In this document: one piece after another, positions 1-10,553 of the stretch | How the letters are laid out: each line of letters starts with the position of its first letter | Position numbering within the stretch: position 1 is the stretch's first letter | From: Posidonia oceanica | Lineage: Eukaryota; Streptophyta; Magnoliopsida; Alismatales; Posidoniaceae | Direction: 5' to 3' | DNA: 64,000 nucleotides | Assembly (NCBI GenBank): GCA_037176725.1 | Contig: JAZBRS010000076.1 | Location: forward strand, 118,935,001-118,999,000 | Program-made: the position numbers and the translations under genes | The notes under the pieces: generated by a model | Databases searched by the model: none | Seen by the model: the letters and a program-made list of their open reading frames with translations, nothing else | Told to the model about the DNA's origin: nothing

Positions 1-1
1 A

Positions 2-856
2 TGGCCTTTCTCCACTTGGGGGATCGATGTCAATGGCGTAATACACCCTGCTGCTTTGAACGGTCATCGCTTCATCATGGTAGCGATTGACTACTTTACC
101 AAGTGGGTGGAAGCAGCCTCTTATAAGACAGTCACTGCTGTGGCCACAGAAAAGTTTATCAGGAACAATATCGTTGCCCGATATGGGGTCCCGCACTCCA
201 TCATCTCTGATAATGACACGAACTTCATTGCCAAAAGAACCGAGGAGTACTTGCAGAGTCTCAAGATCAAGCATCATAGGTCCTCGCCTTATCGGTCACA
301 GATGAATGGAGTAGTGGAGTCTGCTAACAAAAACATTGTCAAAATCATGAAGAAGATGGCAGAAACCCATAAGGATTGGCATGACAAGCTCCCGTACGCG
401 CTCTAGGCGTACAGGACATCAATCTGGACCTCAACGGGAGCCACCCCGTACTCTCTGGTGTACAGCATTGAAGCGGTGTTACCTATAGAGATCCCCTCAC
501 TGCGGATCCTACGAGAAGCTGAGTTGGAAGAGGCAAAATGGGTCGAAGACCGTTGCGTCCAACTAAATTTGATTGATGAGCACAGACCACAGGCTATGCA
601 CAATGCTCACTATTACCAGAAGTGGATGGCTAGAGCATTCTTGAAGAAAGTCCAACCTAGAAGCTTCCAGCCAGGAGATCTCGTTCTACGTGCCATCCAT
701 TTACCCGACAGTCGAGGCAAATTTCGACCTAACTGGCATGGCCCCTTTGTGGTCAAACAGATCTTCTTGGGCGGCGCTGTAACTCTTGAGGACATGGACC
801 AGGTCGAGCAGTCCGAGCCGGTCAACTTGTGTTACCTCAAGAAGTACTATCAGTAG
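2..856 (+). pseudogene. Ty3/gypsy integrase, 3' part, one in-frame stop
   Basis: This is the catalytic core and C-terminal part of a retroviral-type integrase, which joins element cDNA to host DNA. The frame opens with WPFSTWGIDV, then DYFTKWVEA, the second catalytic Asp region (IISDNDTNF) and SPYRSQMNGVVESANK with the catalytic Glu. A C-terminal region follows (GKFRPNWHGPFVV, ending LKKYYQ). The frame is open except for TAG at 404-406, where element N has Trp (in ALWAYRTS). Relative to N, two codons are missing near 490. No chromodomain follows, as expected for the Tat branch. The N-terminal zinc finger lies outside the window. Confidence 0.93.
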
Positions 857-2170
857 CCCGGAGCAACCATTGCAGATCCTTCTTCTCCGTCCCACCTCTT
901 GTACTCCCATCCCTTACACGCTTTCGTTCCTCTTTTCGTCCTATCTCCCGCATCTTCACCCCTGTACATCTTCATGCATCGCTTTGCCCTATCTTCTGCA
1001 TTTTTATCACTGCATTCCCGTACATTCCGTCCTTTATCCCTTTCATAATCATCATCGCCATCCTCTTAAATCATGCATCGCATATTGCCCGGTGATGAAA
1101 ACCGAAAGTGCTTGCCTGCTCTAGAAGGAGTCTTCTGACCTCACCTGACACTACTTGGATGTCTTAGCTAGTGAGGGAGCCACCACTCAGTGAGTGCGGG
1201 CGAAATGCCCAAACGCCCAAGGTCTTACACTCCTAGAAGAATGCTAGGTGTTAGCAAGAACGGAACACATGTCTATGCCTGGATGCACAAGAAAAGAAAG
1301 GAAGAGAAAGCCAAAGTTCACACCCGAAGATCCTAGCCCCCATGTCTCAGAAGCCAGACACCCATTTCCTCTAGGGTAGGGATAGCGGAGACCTGTAAGC
1401 CTAGAAAAAAAAAAAAAAGAAGAAGAAAAGAAGAAAGAGAAAGAAAAACAACAAGAAGAAAAAAGAATGATAGAAAAAAAGAGAATGATAGAAAAGAAAA
1501 AAAAAGAGAAAACAGAAGTCAACTCCAAAATGAAGGCAAGCAGAGTAATCCCACACCTTTCACCTACCCCAGAGAAGAGTCAAAATTCAAGCCAGGTCCT
1601 CCTTGTCTCCAAGGCAGGAATGGGGAGAGCCCTGCACACCTATATAGAAGCAAAAGAGACAAGAAAAAGGAAAAGAGTAAGTGTAAGTCCTTGAGAGTTT
1701 GGCATGGAGCTTGTCCTCTCTACACCGCCACCAAACATCACCAACACACTTTCCTAGAGTGCCACCAACAAGTTAGGAGTCTGAGTAGAGTTCAGTGAGT
1801 CAGGGACCGCTCCCTTCCTATGCAGCAGGCACCAGAGCACTCTGTATGCTGAGGGCAAACCACACCAATCATGAATCATGCACACATCGACATTTCCAAT
1901 CATCTCCTCTCCCTCTAATCATTCCGCCTTGCAAAACTTGCTCTTGCTCTAGCACTGAGACAGTACTCCTACTCAGAACGCGTTGGCATCATCGAGCTGC
2001 AATGGTCCAAAACTCCTGCCAGTCCCCACCCCCATGCCAACAAGATCCCCCCTACTTATACATGTTTAGTTGCTATGTTCTGAATGTTTACTGTTGAATA
2101 TGTTGAACTGCTTTACCAGTTTCAGAATCTGCTCTCAGTCAGTGATTATGTGCCTGTATGAAATCTGATA
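857..2170 (+). other. Spacer between integrase and PMD ORF, with a purine-rich tract
   Basis: I see no convincing gene here. A pyrimidine-rich stretch (about 870-1080) is followed by a block around 1085-1200 that is also found in N at about 33360-33250 (for example TTAGCTAGTGAGGGAGCCACC). An A/G-rich tract then runs from about 1397 to 1520. A purine tract sits at the matching place in N (about 32990-32815, sense strand). A further conserved block near 1795-1860 matches N near 32525-32455. Just before the PMD ORF, at about 2182-2191, TGGTAACAG/G looks like a 3' splice site. Confidence 0.7.
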
Positions 2171-2241
2171 ATCTACAGTCTTGGTAACAGGTACCTGAAG
2201 ATTTTGCAACAGCCATCTACCTACATTCTGCGGTCTGCGCA

Positions 2242-3444
2242 ATGGGTTTCCCTACCCTAGTGACCCCGGTGCACTGCTCTAAGACCCTGCGAGAGTGGAT
2301 CGGCAAGCTTACCAAAGATGACTGCGAAAACTTGCGCCTATGGAGCATTCCAACCAAACTGCTGAAGGCCGCTGATGTAGAAGTGAGCCACCATCTTCTG
2401 TGTGCCGCTGCAAGGTTCTGGAAACCGGCGCACCATGTCTTCCGCTTTGGCAGAACTGAACTGACACCCACACTAGAAGAAGTGCGCTGGATCTGTGGCT
2501 TCTCCAAGATCATGGGACCGCCTATCTTCATGAGGCGTGATGGATACATTGCAGTCCTGAGCCAGCTGACTGGGCTCTCTACTCGAAGTTGCCAGCAAAG
2601 ACTGATCTGTACCAGCGGGCCCACACCCCTACTTCACCTAGCAGACTTTGATGATATCGTGGAAAAGCGTGCTTAACTTGGAGATGAGCTGTGGCTCCGA
2701 GGATTTGTCACCTGTTTCCTAGGCGAGCTGGTCTTTACTCATGGCCGACTGACAATGGCCATTGAGATCGCAGAGATAGCACTTACTGTGGTGACTCGGC
2801 AGATAGACCTGGCACCAGTTGTTCTGGCAGAAACATACCGCGGGCTGGACCGCATCTCACATCGCTACCGCCACTTTCATGGCTATGGAGCACTTATACA
2901 GGTCTGGCTAGCCGCACACTTAGAGATGGACCTTTTGCGCCCCCAGGTGCATGCTTTTGAAGCCTACTGCAACAGCGGCCATGCCAAGACAGTCAAGAGT
3001 GTCAAAGAAGAATACGACAAGCTATCAAAGCTGACGGATGACGCAGTAACCTGGTGTATCATCCCTTCCATGGCTGAACAATTCACTGTCTTCTTCAGCA
3101 CACACGACATGCGGTTGATTGTGCTACCAAGATTCACTGCGGGTGTGGAATACCACCCTATTAGGGTCATGCACCAGTTCAGCTTCCGACAGGGCGCCTT
3201 CGTTGACAGCACAGCGCCTAAGCTTCTTCAAACATATCCCCTCAGTACAATTGCTGCAACAAAGGAGCTAGCCAATCTGATGCATCATGGAGTGCGATCA
3301 ACGTATATCGCAGCTGCAAGAGGCTTAGGATGCATCCCTGAGTACGTGACCGAGGTGCAAGACCTCTGGCCCATCAATGAAATCCCGCCAGGCGGCCCCT
3401 TGTTCCCTGACTCCGGGAAATCAAAGAAGGCCCGAATCAGCTAG
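2242..3444 (+). pseudogene. Plant mobile domain (PMD) ORF of element L, one in-frame stop
   Basis: This frame of about 400 codons resembles the aminotransferase-like plant mobile domain family (Pfam PF10536, including DUF7745-like relatives). The diagnostic block is ARFWKPAHHVFRFGRTELTP followed by TLEEVRWICGF. A later block reads VVLAETYRGLD, then QVWLAAHLEMDL. The stop TAA at 2674-2676 replaces a Glu codon that is intact in N, and the frame stays open on both sides. The ORF lies downstream of integrase in the sense direction and shows no intron. The frame is also open upstream to the splice-acceptor-like site near 2190. PMD proteins such as Arabidopsis MAIN and MAIL1 act in silencing and gene expression; a role here is unknown. 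Confidence 0.82.
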
Positions 3445-3929
3445 GGCGCTTATGCAGTTGCTAATTTAGTTTCCTTTCAAGTTATGCTGTATCTTTTGGC
3501 CTGCCACAGGTGTGTAATCAACAGTTCTATCAATGCAAAAGTGTTTTGTGCTGTCTGCTTGCACTTCAAGACTGCTTAATGCATTTCATAATTCTTGCCA
3601 ATCATATCTTGAGGCCCCTAGCCAGACTTGCTGCCAACATGATGCAGGAAAGTCCTCAACAATCAATCCATACGTCAGAATCTCTGCAGACCCACGCCAT
3701 CAAGTCAAGCCATCAGGCACCCAGCCGAGTCTCTGTAGGGCTGGTACCCCAAAGTACTCGTTTGACAAACACGTTAGTTTTGTCTATCCTTCGCTTTTCG
3801 ATGCCAGGGGCGCTTCGGCTGTCCACTGGTATCATCCTGATATCAGGGGTATCTTTTTTAGATGTCTTGTGGTATCATGCCCTATCGCTCCCCATCGATA
3901 TACCTGGATGTCACGGGCTCTAATCTTCC
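3445..3929 (+). other. Spacer with a conserved hairpin
   Basis: I see no supported gene. At 3823-3849 an inverted repeat (CACTGGTATC ... GATATCAGGGG, loop about 5) matches a perfect 11-bp hairpin in the same place in N (30329-30356). Flanking sequence (GGGGCGCTTCGGCT) is also shared with N, so this block is conserved between copies while much around it is not. Confidence 0.65.
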
Positions 3930-5025
3930 TACCTGATAAGTTCGTCATCTTATCACTCAATCACCTTTCCGGCTGACGGCCGTTAAATATCACCTTTTCG
4001 GTTGATGGTCGTTAAGCATCACCTCTCCGGCTGATGGCCGTTAAACATCACCTTTCCGGCTGATGGCCATTAAACATCACCTTTCCGGCTGATGGCCGTT
4101 AAACATCACCTTTCTGGCTGATGGCCGTTAAACATCACCTTTCCGGCTGATGGCCGTTAAACATCGCTTCCAGTTGATAGGACCGTAAACTATCGTTTCT
4201 GGTTGATAGGACCGTAAACTATCGCTTCCGGTTGATGACCGTTAATCATCACTCCCTGGCTGATAAGTCCGACATCTTATCAATTCTTTCCTCTTCGGCT
4301 GATGATCCGAAACTCATCACTCTTTCGGCTGATATCTAGTAACTATCACTCACAACTGCACCTTCCGGTTGATAGGACCCTAAACTATCGCTTCCGGTTG
4401 ATAGGACCCTAAACTATCGCTTATGGTTGATAGGACCGTAAACTATCTCTCTTTTGCTGATATCCAAAACTATCACCTACAGTTGTGTTCTCTGGCTGAT
4501 ATCTAGTAACTATCACTCACAAATGCCCTTTCCGGTTGATAGGACCGTAAACTATCGCTTCTGGTTGATAGGACCGTAAACTATCGCTTCTGGTTGATAG
4601 GACCGTAAACTATCTCTCTTCGGCTAATATCCAAAACTATCACTGGCATTTGCGTTTTCCGTCTGATATCCAGTAACTATCACTCATGATTGCACTTCCG
4701 ATTGATAGGACCGTAAACTATCGTTTCCAATTGATAGGACCGTAAACTATCGCTTCCGGTTGATAGGACCGTAAACTATCGCTTCCGGTTGATAGGACCG
4801 TAAACTATCGCTTCCGGTTGATAGGCCCGTAAACTATCGCTCTCCGGCTGATATCCAAAACTATCTTGCGCAATCATGTTTTCCAGCTGATATCCAGTAA
4901 CTATCGCTTTCGGTTGATAGGACCGTAAACTATCGCTTCCGATTGATAGAACCGTAAACTATCGCTTTCGGTTGATAGGACCGTAAACTATCACCCCCCG
5001 GCCGATAAGTCTGATATCTTATCAC
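3930..5025 (+). repeat. Tandem array of short hairpin units, about 29-31 bp each
   Basis: Roughly 35 degenerate units run from the PMD ORF toward the 3' LTR. Most read like TTGATAGGACCGTAAACTAT plus CGCTTCCGG. Each unit contains a short inverted repeat, and variants keep both arms complementary: TGATAAG/CTTATCA (3934-3940 with 3949-3955; 4261-4267 with 4276-4282), TGATGA/TCATCA (4233-4238 with 4246-4251; 4300-4305 with 4314-4319), TGATA/TATCA (4330-4334 with 4344-4348), GATAG/CTATC (4176-4180 with 4190-4194) and TGAT/ATCA near 4030. Loops are 7-11 nt. N and O have arrays of unrelated sequence in the same position. Confidence 0.92.
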
Positions 5026-5540
5026 TCCCTTCGTGCGACTTCATTCCAGGAAGACAAAGTCCCGCATCTCCCTGCGGTAGGAGAGGAGGCCCCTCTCCCT
5101 TCGCGCTTCTTTTGTTGCAGTTGCCCCTCCTGCGTGGCTCCAATTGCCTTGCTTGCTTGCTCCCCCAGGCGGGGACAAGTTGCCCCTTTTCTTTCCCTCT
5201 TCGTTGCACGAGTTTGGACTAGTCGCCAAACTTTCGCGTTGCATCGCAGTTTCTCATTTAACATCCCATTGCATCAACTCTGCACTTCATTTGTATAACA
5301 TGGCATGCTAGACTAATTGCATTGCATCATCAGCATTGCATCGCATTAGCATACATTGCATGCAATGCATTCCATCAACATCTGCATCTGCATCCGCATC
5401 CGCATTTAGCATCTCGGCATTGGGTCGCGATTTTTGGTGCATCCACCGAATAAGTGGCTTCCGCCAAAAGCATTTGGCTCTCCGGTCAAATGGGGCATCT
5501 TGTCGACCCTGAGCAGCAGCCTCGGTCCCCTTGACCTCAC
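5026..5540 (+). other. Spacer before the PPT, rich in GCAT steps
   Basis: No gene. The stretch 5270-5420 is built of short GCAT/GCATC steps. A comparable GATGC-rich stretch lies in N at about 28480-28680. The segment GTCGACCCTGAGCAGCAGCC just before the PPT has a counterpart at the same point in N. Confidence 0.6.
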
Positions 5541-5555
5541 TCAGGGAGGGGCATC
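5541..5555 (+). promoter_or_regulatory. Polypurine tract of element L
   Basis: TCAGGGAGGGGCATC lies directly against the LTR start TGTTGACACC. The same tract is found against the 3' LTR of N, and a similar one (AAGGAGGGGCAATC) in O. This is the expected plus-strand primer site. Confidence 0.88.
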
Positions 5556-6298
5556 TGTTGACACCCCATTTTGACAGACTGAATTAGTGGATCTCTTTGG
5601 TGGCTTCAAAACCCTAAATCCTTCTCAAACCTAAACTCCTTTTCAAACCAAACCCAAAACCTAAACTTCTTTTCAAACCAAACCTAAAGCCGCACCCTTC
5701 TTTTCAAACCAAAACTCCAAACTCAAACCCCAAAGACAAACCTAGAACTACACCCATTTTCCAACCCAAAAAACCACCCAAAAACCATTAGGAAAACCCA
5801 TCCTACCTAATCTAGAAAACCCTCCAAAAAACCCTTAGAATCTCCCACCAAAACCACTGCCGAAAACCCTAGAAAACCTAGGTAAAACCTCCCTTTTTCT
5901 AGACCCAAAAACCCTTCCAAAAACCTTCCAAAATCCCACTCCAAACCCTAGGTCAAACACTAGAAACCCTAGGTCACATACTCACCCAATCGTACTTCAA
6001 TTCTAAGCCTTTATCCTCCTCATCTCTCCAAATTATTCTTTTTTTCTCTCCTGATTATTCTTTTCTCTCTCCTCTCTATTCTCCCTCTTATTCTCCTTCT
6101 TTTCTTGCTCTCCAGTGGGCCCACCTCATTCTTGCTCCTCCCCACTTGTTCTCCTTTCTTCCCTTTATTTTATCTTTATTTTACTTTATTTTATTTTATC
6201 CCATGCTATTTGATCTTTATTTTCTTTTCATCCCTTCCCTTCTTTTTTTCTTTATCCCTTCCTTTCTTTCTTTCCTTCTTTCTCTTCCCTTTTTCCAC

Positions 6299-6360
6299 CC
6301 TAAACCCTGGACCAAAACCCTAAACCCTAAACCCTAAACCCTAAGCCTAAACCCTAAACC
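6299..6360 (+). repeat. Telomere-like CCCTAAA tract inside LTR A
   Basis: Several consecutive or near-consecutive CCCTAAA units (plant telomere repeat) lie in the LTR, with further degenerate copies after 6581. LTR B has the complementary TTTAGGG pattern at 16340-16580, so the tract belongs to this LTR family and is not a chromosome end. Confidence 0.85.
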
Positions 6361-6589
6361 AGCATGGTTACCGTAGTGGTCGGGGGCCCCCTCCACTACC
6401 CCTTTGGTCGCGGGTTCGATACCTGGCCTCTTCCTGTTGTGTGGGATTTTCACACACTCTCTTGCAGCTTGGGATTTATTCCCACACCTTTGTGTTGCCC
6501 ACAGGTTTCGATCTTGGGACCTATGGGCTCTCTTGCATGGAAAAAACCAATAGGCTATCTTCAGTAGGTTAAAAAAAAAAACCCTAAAC
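6361..6589 (+). mobile_element. tRNA-derived SINE inserted in LTR A
   Basis: This 220-bp unit has an A-box-like TGGTTACCGTAGTGG (6365-6379) and a B box GGTTCGATACC (6413-6423) with 48-bp spacing, as in pol III promoters of tRNA-derived SINEs. It ends in an A-run (6571-6581). ACCCTAAAC occurs just before (6351-6359) and at its end (6581-6589), a likely 9-bp target duplication, though the CCCTAAA background makes this ambiguous. No match appears at the corresponding place in LTR B, which fits a later insertion. Confidence 0.75.
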
Positions 6590-9500
6590 ACTAAACCCTA
6601 GAAAACCCTAGGAGAAACTACACTTAAAGCCCTAGGAAAAACCTAGCAAAAACCTTAGGAAAACCTAGCAAGACCTTAACCTAGAAAAACCTAGCAAAAA
6701 TCCTAGGAAAAACCTCCCAAAACCCTAGATCACATCCCTCTAAACCCTAGGAACACACCTGCACAAAACCCCTCCAATTTCAGGTCTTTATCCTTCCTAT
6801 CTCTCCTAATTATCCTTTTCTCTCTCCTGATTATTCTTTTTCTCTCTCCTAATTATCCTTTTCTCTTTCTTTACTATTCTCCCCCTTTCTTCTTCTCATT
6901 TCTTCTCTAAACTCATCATCAACCCCATTTAACACTTCTTAAAACAATTAAAGAGAAAAATCCAACCAGAAAAATAAATTAAACACCTAAAAATAATTCA
7001 AAAGAAAATCTAATTAAAAACAAATCAAAACAACCCAAAAACAGTTAAAACTAATTAAAAACAAATTAAAACAAACTAAAAGACTTAAAAATGATTTTAA
7101 ACAATTAAAAAACAAATTTCAAGACTTGAAACAATTAAGAAACAAATTTCAAAACTTAAAGGCAATTAAAACCAATCAAAACCCATTAAAAACAATTAAA
7201 GAAGCAAATATAAGAGAAACCACTCAAAATCCTTAAAAGAAATCTAAAAATCCAATCAAAAACCTTAAAACAATGAAAGAAAAATTAAAGCAACTAACAA
7301 ACTTAAAATCAAAAGAAAAAACATAATCAAAACAATAAAAAAACTTTGAGAAAACAATTAAAAGAAAAAAACTCAATTCAATTAACAATTAAAAGAGAAG
7401 ACAAACTTAAAATCAAATTAATAAAACTCAAAAACAATCAACAACTTAAAATCAAATTAATAAAACTCAAAAACAATCAACAACTAAAAATCGAATTAAA
7501 AAATTTAAAAACAATTAACAAACTTAAAATCGAAAAGAAAAACTTAAAATAAACTTAAATCAAGAGAAAAATTTAAACAATTAAAACAATCAAAGGAAAA
7601 GAAAACTTAAAAGAAGAAAACCATTAACAAACTCAAAAGAATAATTAAAAAGAAAATTAAAAAACAATTAACTTTGAAACAAATCCAAAAAAGGAAAACA
7701 AAACCTATTTTTTCTTTCTTTCCTTCCTTCTTTCTATTTGTTTCTTATTTTCTTTTTCTTTTTATTTTCCTTCTATTGCAACAGCAGCCATCTTCTCCCT
7801 CTCTTCTCTTCTTTTTCTTTTTTTCCAACACTCCTTCAACTGCCTGATCGACAACACACCCATAAGCCTGCACGTCCTACACTCTTCCACGACCTCTGCA
7901 CCTAGGCCAGACCGGCGTGCGCCCCCTTCAGCAGCCGTGCACCTACAAGCCTCACTGCCACCTTCCTCTGCACTCCTCACTCAAGTGCCGGCCAAACCCA
8001 TTTCAGTAGGAGAAACCAGTAGAAGCTTGCTCCACTCATCCACAGACATAGCAAAGGTCTTCTTCTCCCTTGTGCACTACCCAGACCACGAGAAAACCCA
8101 CAAACTCACCCAAGCAATCACCCAATAGAGGCCATTTCAACCCATTTCTTCTGCAAACCTCTAGAAAATCCTTCCCCATTGCAGAACCACCACCACGACA
8201 ATCAGAAAATTCCGAAACTTGGCCACCTTACTCACCCAACAACCACCTTCTCAGGCCACCCAACATCTCACCTCGAAGCCACCCGCACTCCCCGCAAACC
8301 ACTACAAACACCTTCGGACCCAAATTGCCCGAAAACTTCAAACACTTCCACCTCCTTCCAGAAGCACCCAAACTCTGTTCTGTTTCTTCTTACACACTCA
8401 CCGAACAACCACCTAGCCGTCGGGACCTCCACCTTGGCCTGGAGCGCCGCACACTGCCGGAACCACCTCCACCACCACAGTGCAAGCCAGTCCGGACTAG
8501 ATCTCACTCTGGGCGGCCGAGCTCACTTCTGGGCACACCAAAGGCCACCCCAGACCACCAGCAATGCCTCCAGATCGCCCCAGTAGCCCACCACCGCGCC
8601 ACACGCCGTCGCGACCTTTGCCCACAGAGCAGAAATCCACTGAGGTGGGTGGCCCATTCCGGCACGCGAAGAAGGTAGCAAACCCCTCCCCTGGCTTCCT
8701 CTCTCTCTCCTCTTGCTTCTCGGCCTTCCTCCGGAGCATTTCGTCAACTGTGCTGCCCACAGCAGCTCGTCGGAAGGACCTTCTTCCCCAGCGCCGGCTG
8801 CCCCTGCAGACCACCAGCACGCCCGCCAGTGCCCGTAGCCGCCATCGGACGCCGCCCATGCCTCTACCGGACTGCGTCGACCTCCCCCGCACGCCGCCCG
8901 GGCCGCGCCGCCCACTCCTCCGCCGCTGCAGACTTCCCCCCGGCGTGCCCCAGCCATGGCTCCTGTTCATGTTTATATTTGTTTTAGTTTTGGTTTTATT
9001 TTTGCATTAGCTTAGTACTTTTACACATGCATTGCATTAGCTTCATTTAAGTTTTCCATATTTGCTTTTAGGTTCAGGCACGGTTTAGGTTTCATTTAAA
9101 TCAGAAATAAAACTATATAAAATTGCATTTAATATCTATAGTTTTTTTTATTTACATGTTAGTCCTGTTGTAGTTTAAATCCTTTTGATATCTTTTAGTT
9201 TTAGTCTAGCTACATATTTTAATTGCATCCTAGTCCCTCTGTAGTTTAAAACCTTTTATTATCTTTTAGTTTTAGCCCTGTTAATTGTGTTATTGCACTT
9301 TGGTCCTACTGCAGTTCAACATCTTTTATGTTTTTTAGTTTTTAGTCCAGCAAGTTATTTATTTTTGCATCTAAGTCCTCCAGTTGATTAATGTCATTTA
9401 ACTGCCTCTTTTTATCTTATTACATTGCTGTTAAGTCCTTCTATTTATTTTATTTACAAATTAGTCCACTGTTAATTTTAAATGCTTTTAGTTGTTAAAA

Positions 9501-10542
9501 GCATTTAATTCCATATTTTACCATATTACATTGCACTCTTATTCTGTATTTTATTTCATTTACTTTCCAGTCCTCTACATGTTAGGAAAAGCATTTAATT
9601 TCATATTTTACCATATTGCATTGCATTTTAGCCCCTGTACTTTGTTTAATTGCACATCAGTCCTCATACAGTTCATGCATTTCATTTAATCTGCATTTAA
9701 ATCATATTGCATTACTAAAAAACACAAAAACTTGCTGTAATTGCACTTAAGTCCACATTCTGTGAATCAGTAGTTTAAATTTGCACATTTCATTGCATAT
9801 AAAACCCACAAAAATCCTGTAATTGCACATCAGTGCTCAGAGCATTCACCTTTCATTTAATTTCTATTTCTTATCTTATTGCAATGCAGAAAAACCCATA
9901 AAAATAGTTTAATTACCTTTTAGTCCTCCATGCATTTAAATACCATGTTAGTTGCATTTTAAACCATATTGCATTGTTAAAGAGCCCAATAGTTTTTTGA
10001 AATTGCACATAAGTCCATGTTTTCAACTTTTACAAGTTTGCATGCTTTCTTTGCATTGCATTTAGGCCCTGTAAGTTTTTAAAAAATTGCATCCTTTTCT
10101 TGTATTTTTGCACGCATTCATCCTAATTAACATTGCACTTAGTTCATGCACCCCTACATTAACATTCTTGCACACATTTGCATTCTTTTGCACACATTTA
10201 GGGTTAATTCGCACATAAGCCCCTGCACTTCTCCCTATTTGCACTTAGACCCCCATCTTTGCATTTTTACATGCATTGCACCCATACATCACTGCACTTA
10301 GCATCTTTGCACACTTTTAAGTACTTTTAGCTCCCATGTATGTGGGAGGACCTGCTCTGCACACCCTTAGGACCCTTTTACACTTAGATCCCTTCTCCTC
10401 CCCTGGTTCTTGGATCTTCTGCTTTGAGGCCTGTGTATCTTCCGATCGGACCGCCGGATCTTTGCAACCAAGCTACCTGGACCATCCTGGTGGAGCGGAC
10501 TTCCATGCTGACCAAGGTTACCTCCGATCAGGCCTCAGATCT

Positions 10543-10553
10543 CCAAGGTAAGT
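10543..10553 (+). other. Conserved splice-donor-like site in LTR A
   Basis: CCAAGGTAAGT is a near-consensus 5' splice site. The inverted LTR B keeps it (12538-12548, minus strand: CCAAGGTAAGT) within a conserved block beginning around the CGATCGGACCG segment. It could mark a leader intron in the element transcript; this is inference. Confidence 0.5.

Noticed and set aside
3930..5025. CRISPR-like array
   Set aside because: Repeats are contiguous and degenerate with no unique spacers, and the sequence is clearly plant.
6361..6581. Functional tRNA gene
   Set aside because: Only A- and B-box-like motifs are present. The body does not fold as a cloverleaf from what I can see, and it ends in poly(A), as in a SINE.
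8070..8970. Long Pro/Ser-rich and Arg/Gly-rich open frames on both strands
   Set aside because: They lie in the C-rich zone of LTR A. Composition alone keeps frames open on both strands, and the homologous zone of LTR B does not keep the same frames.
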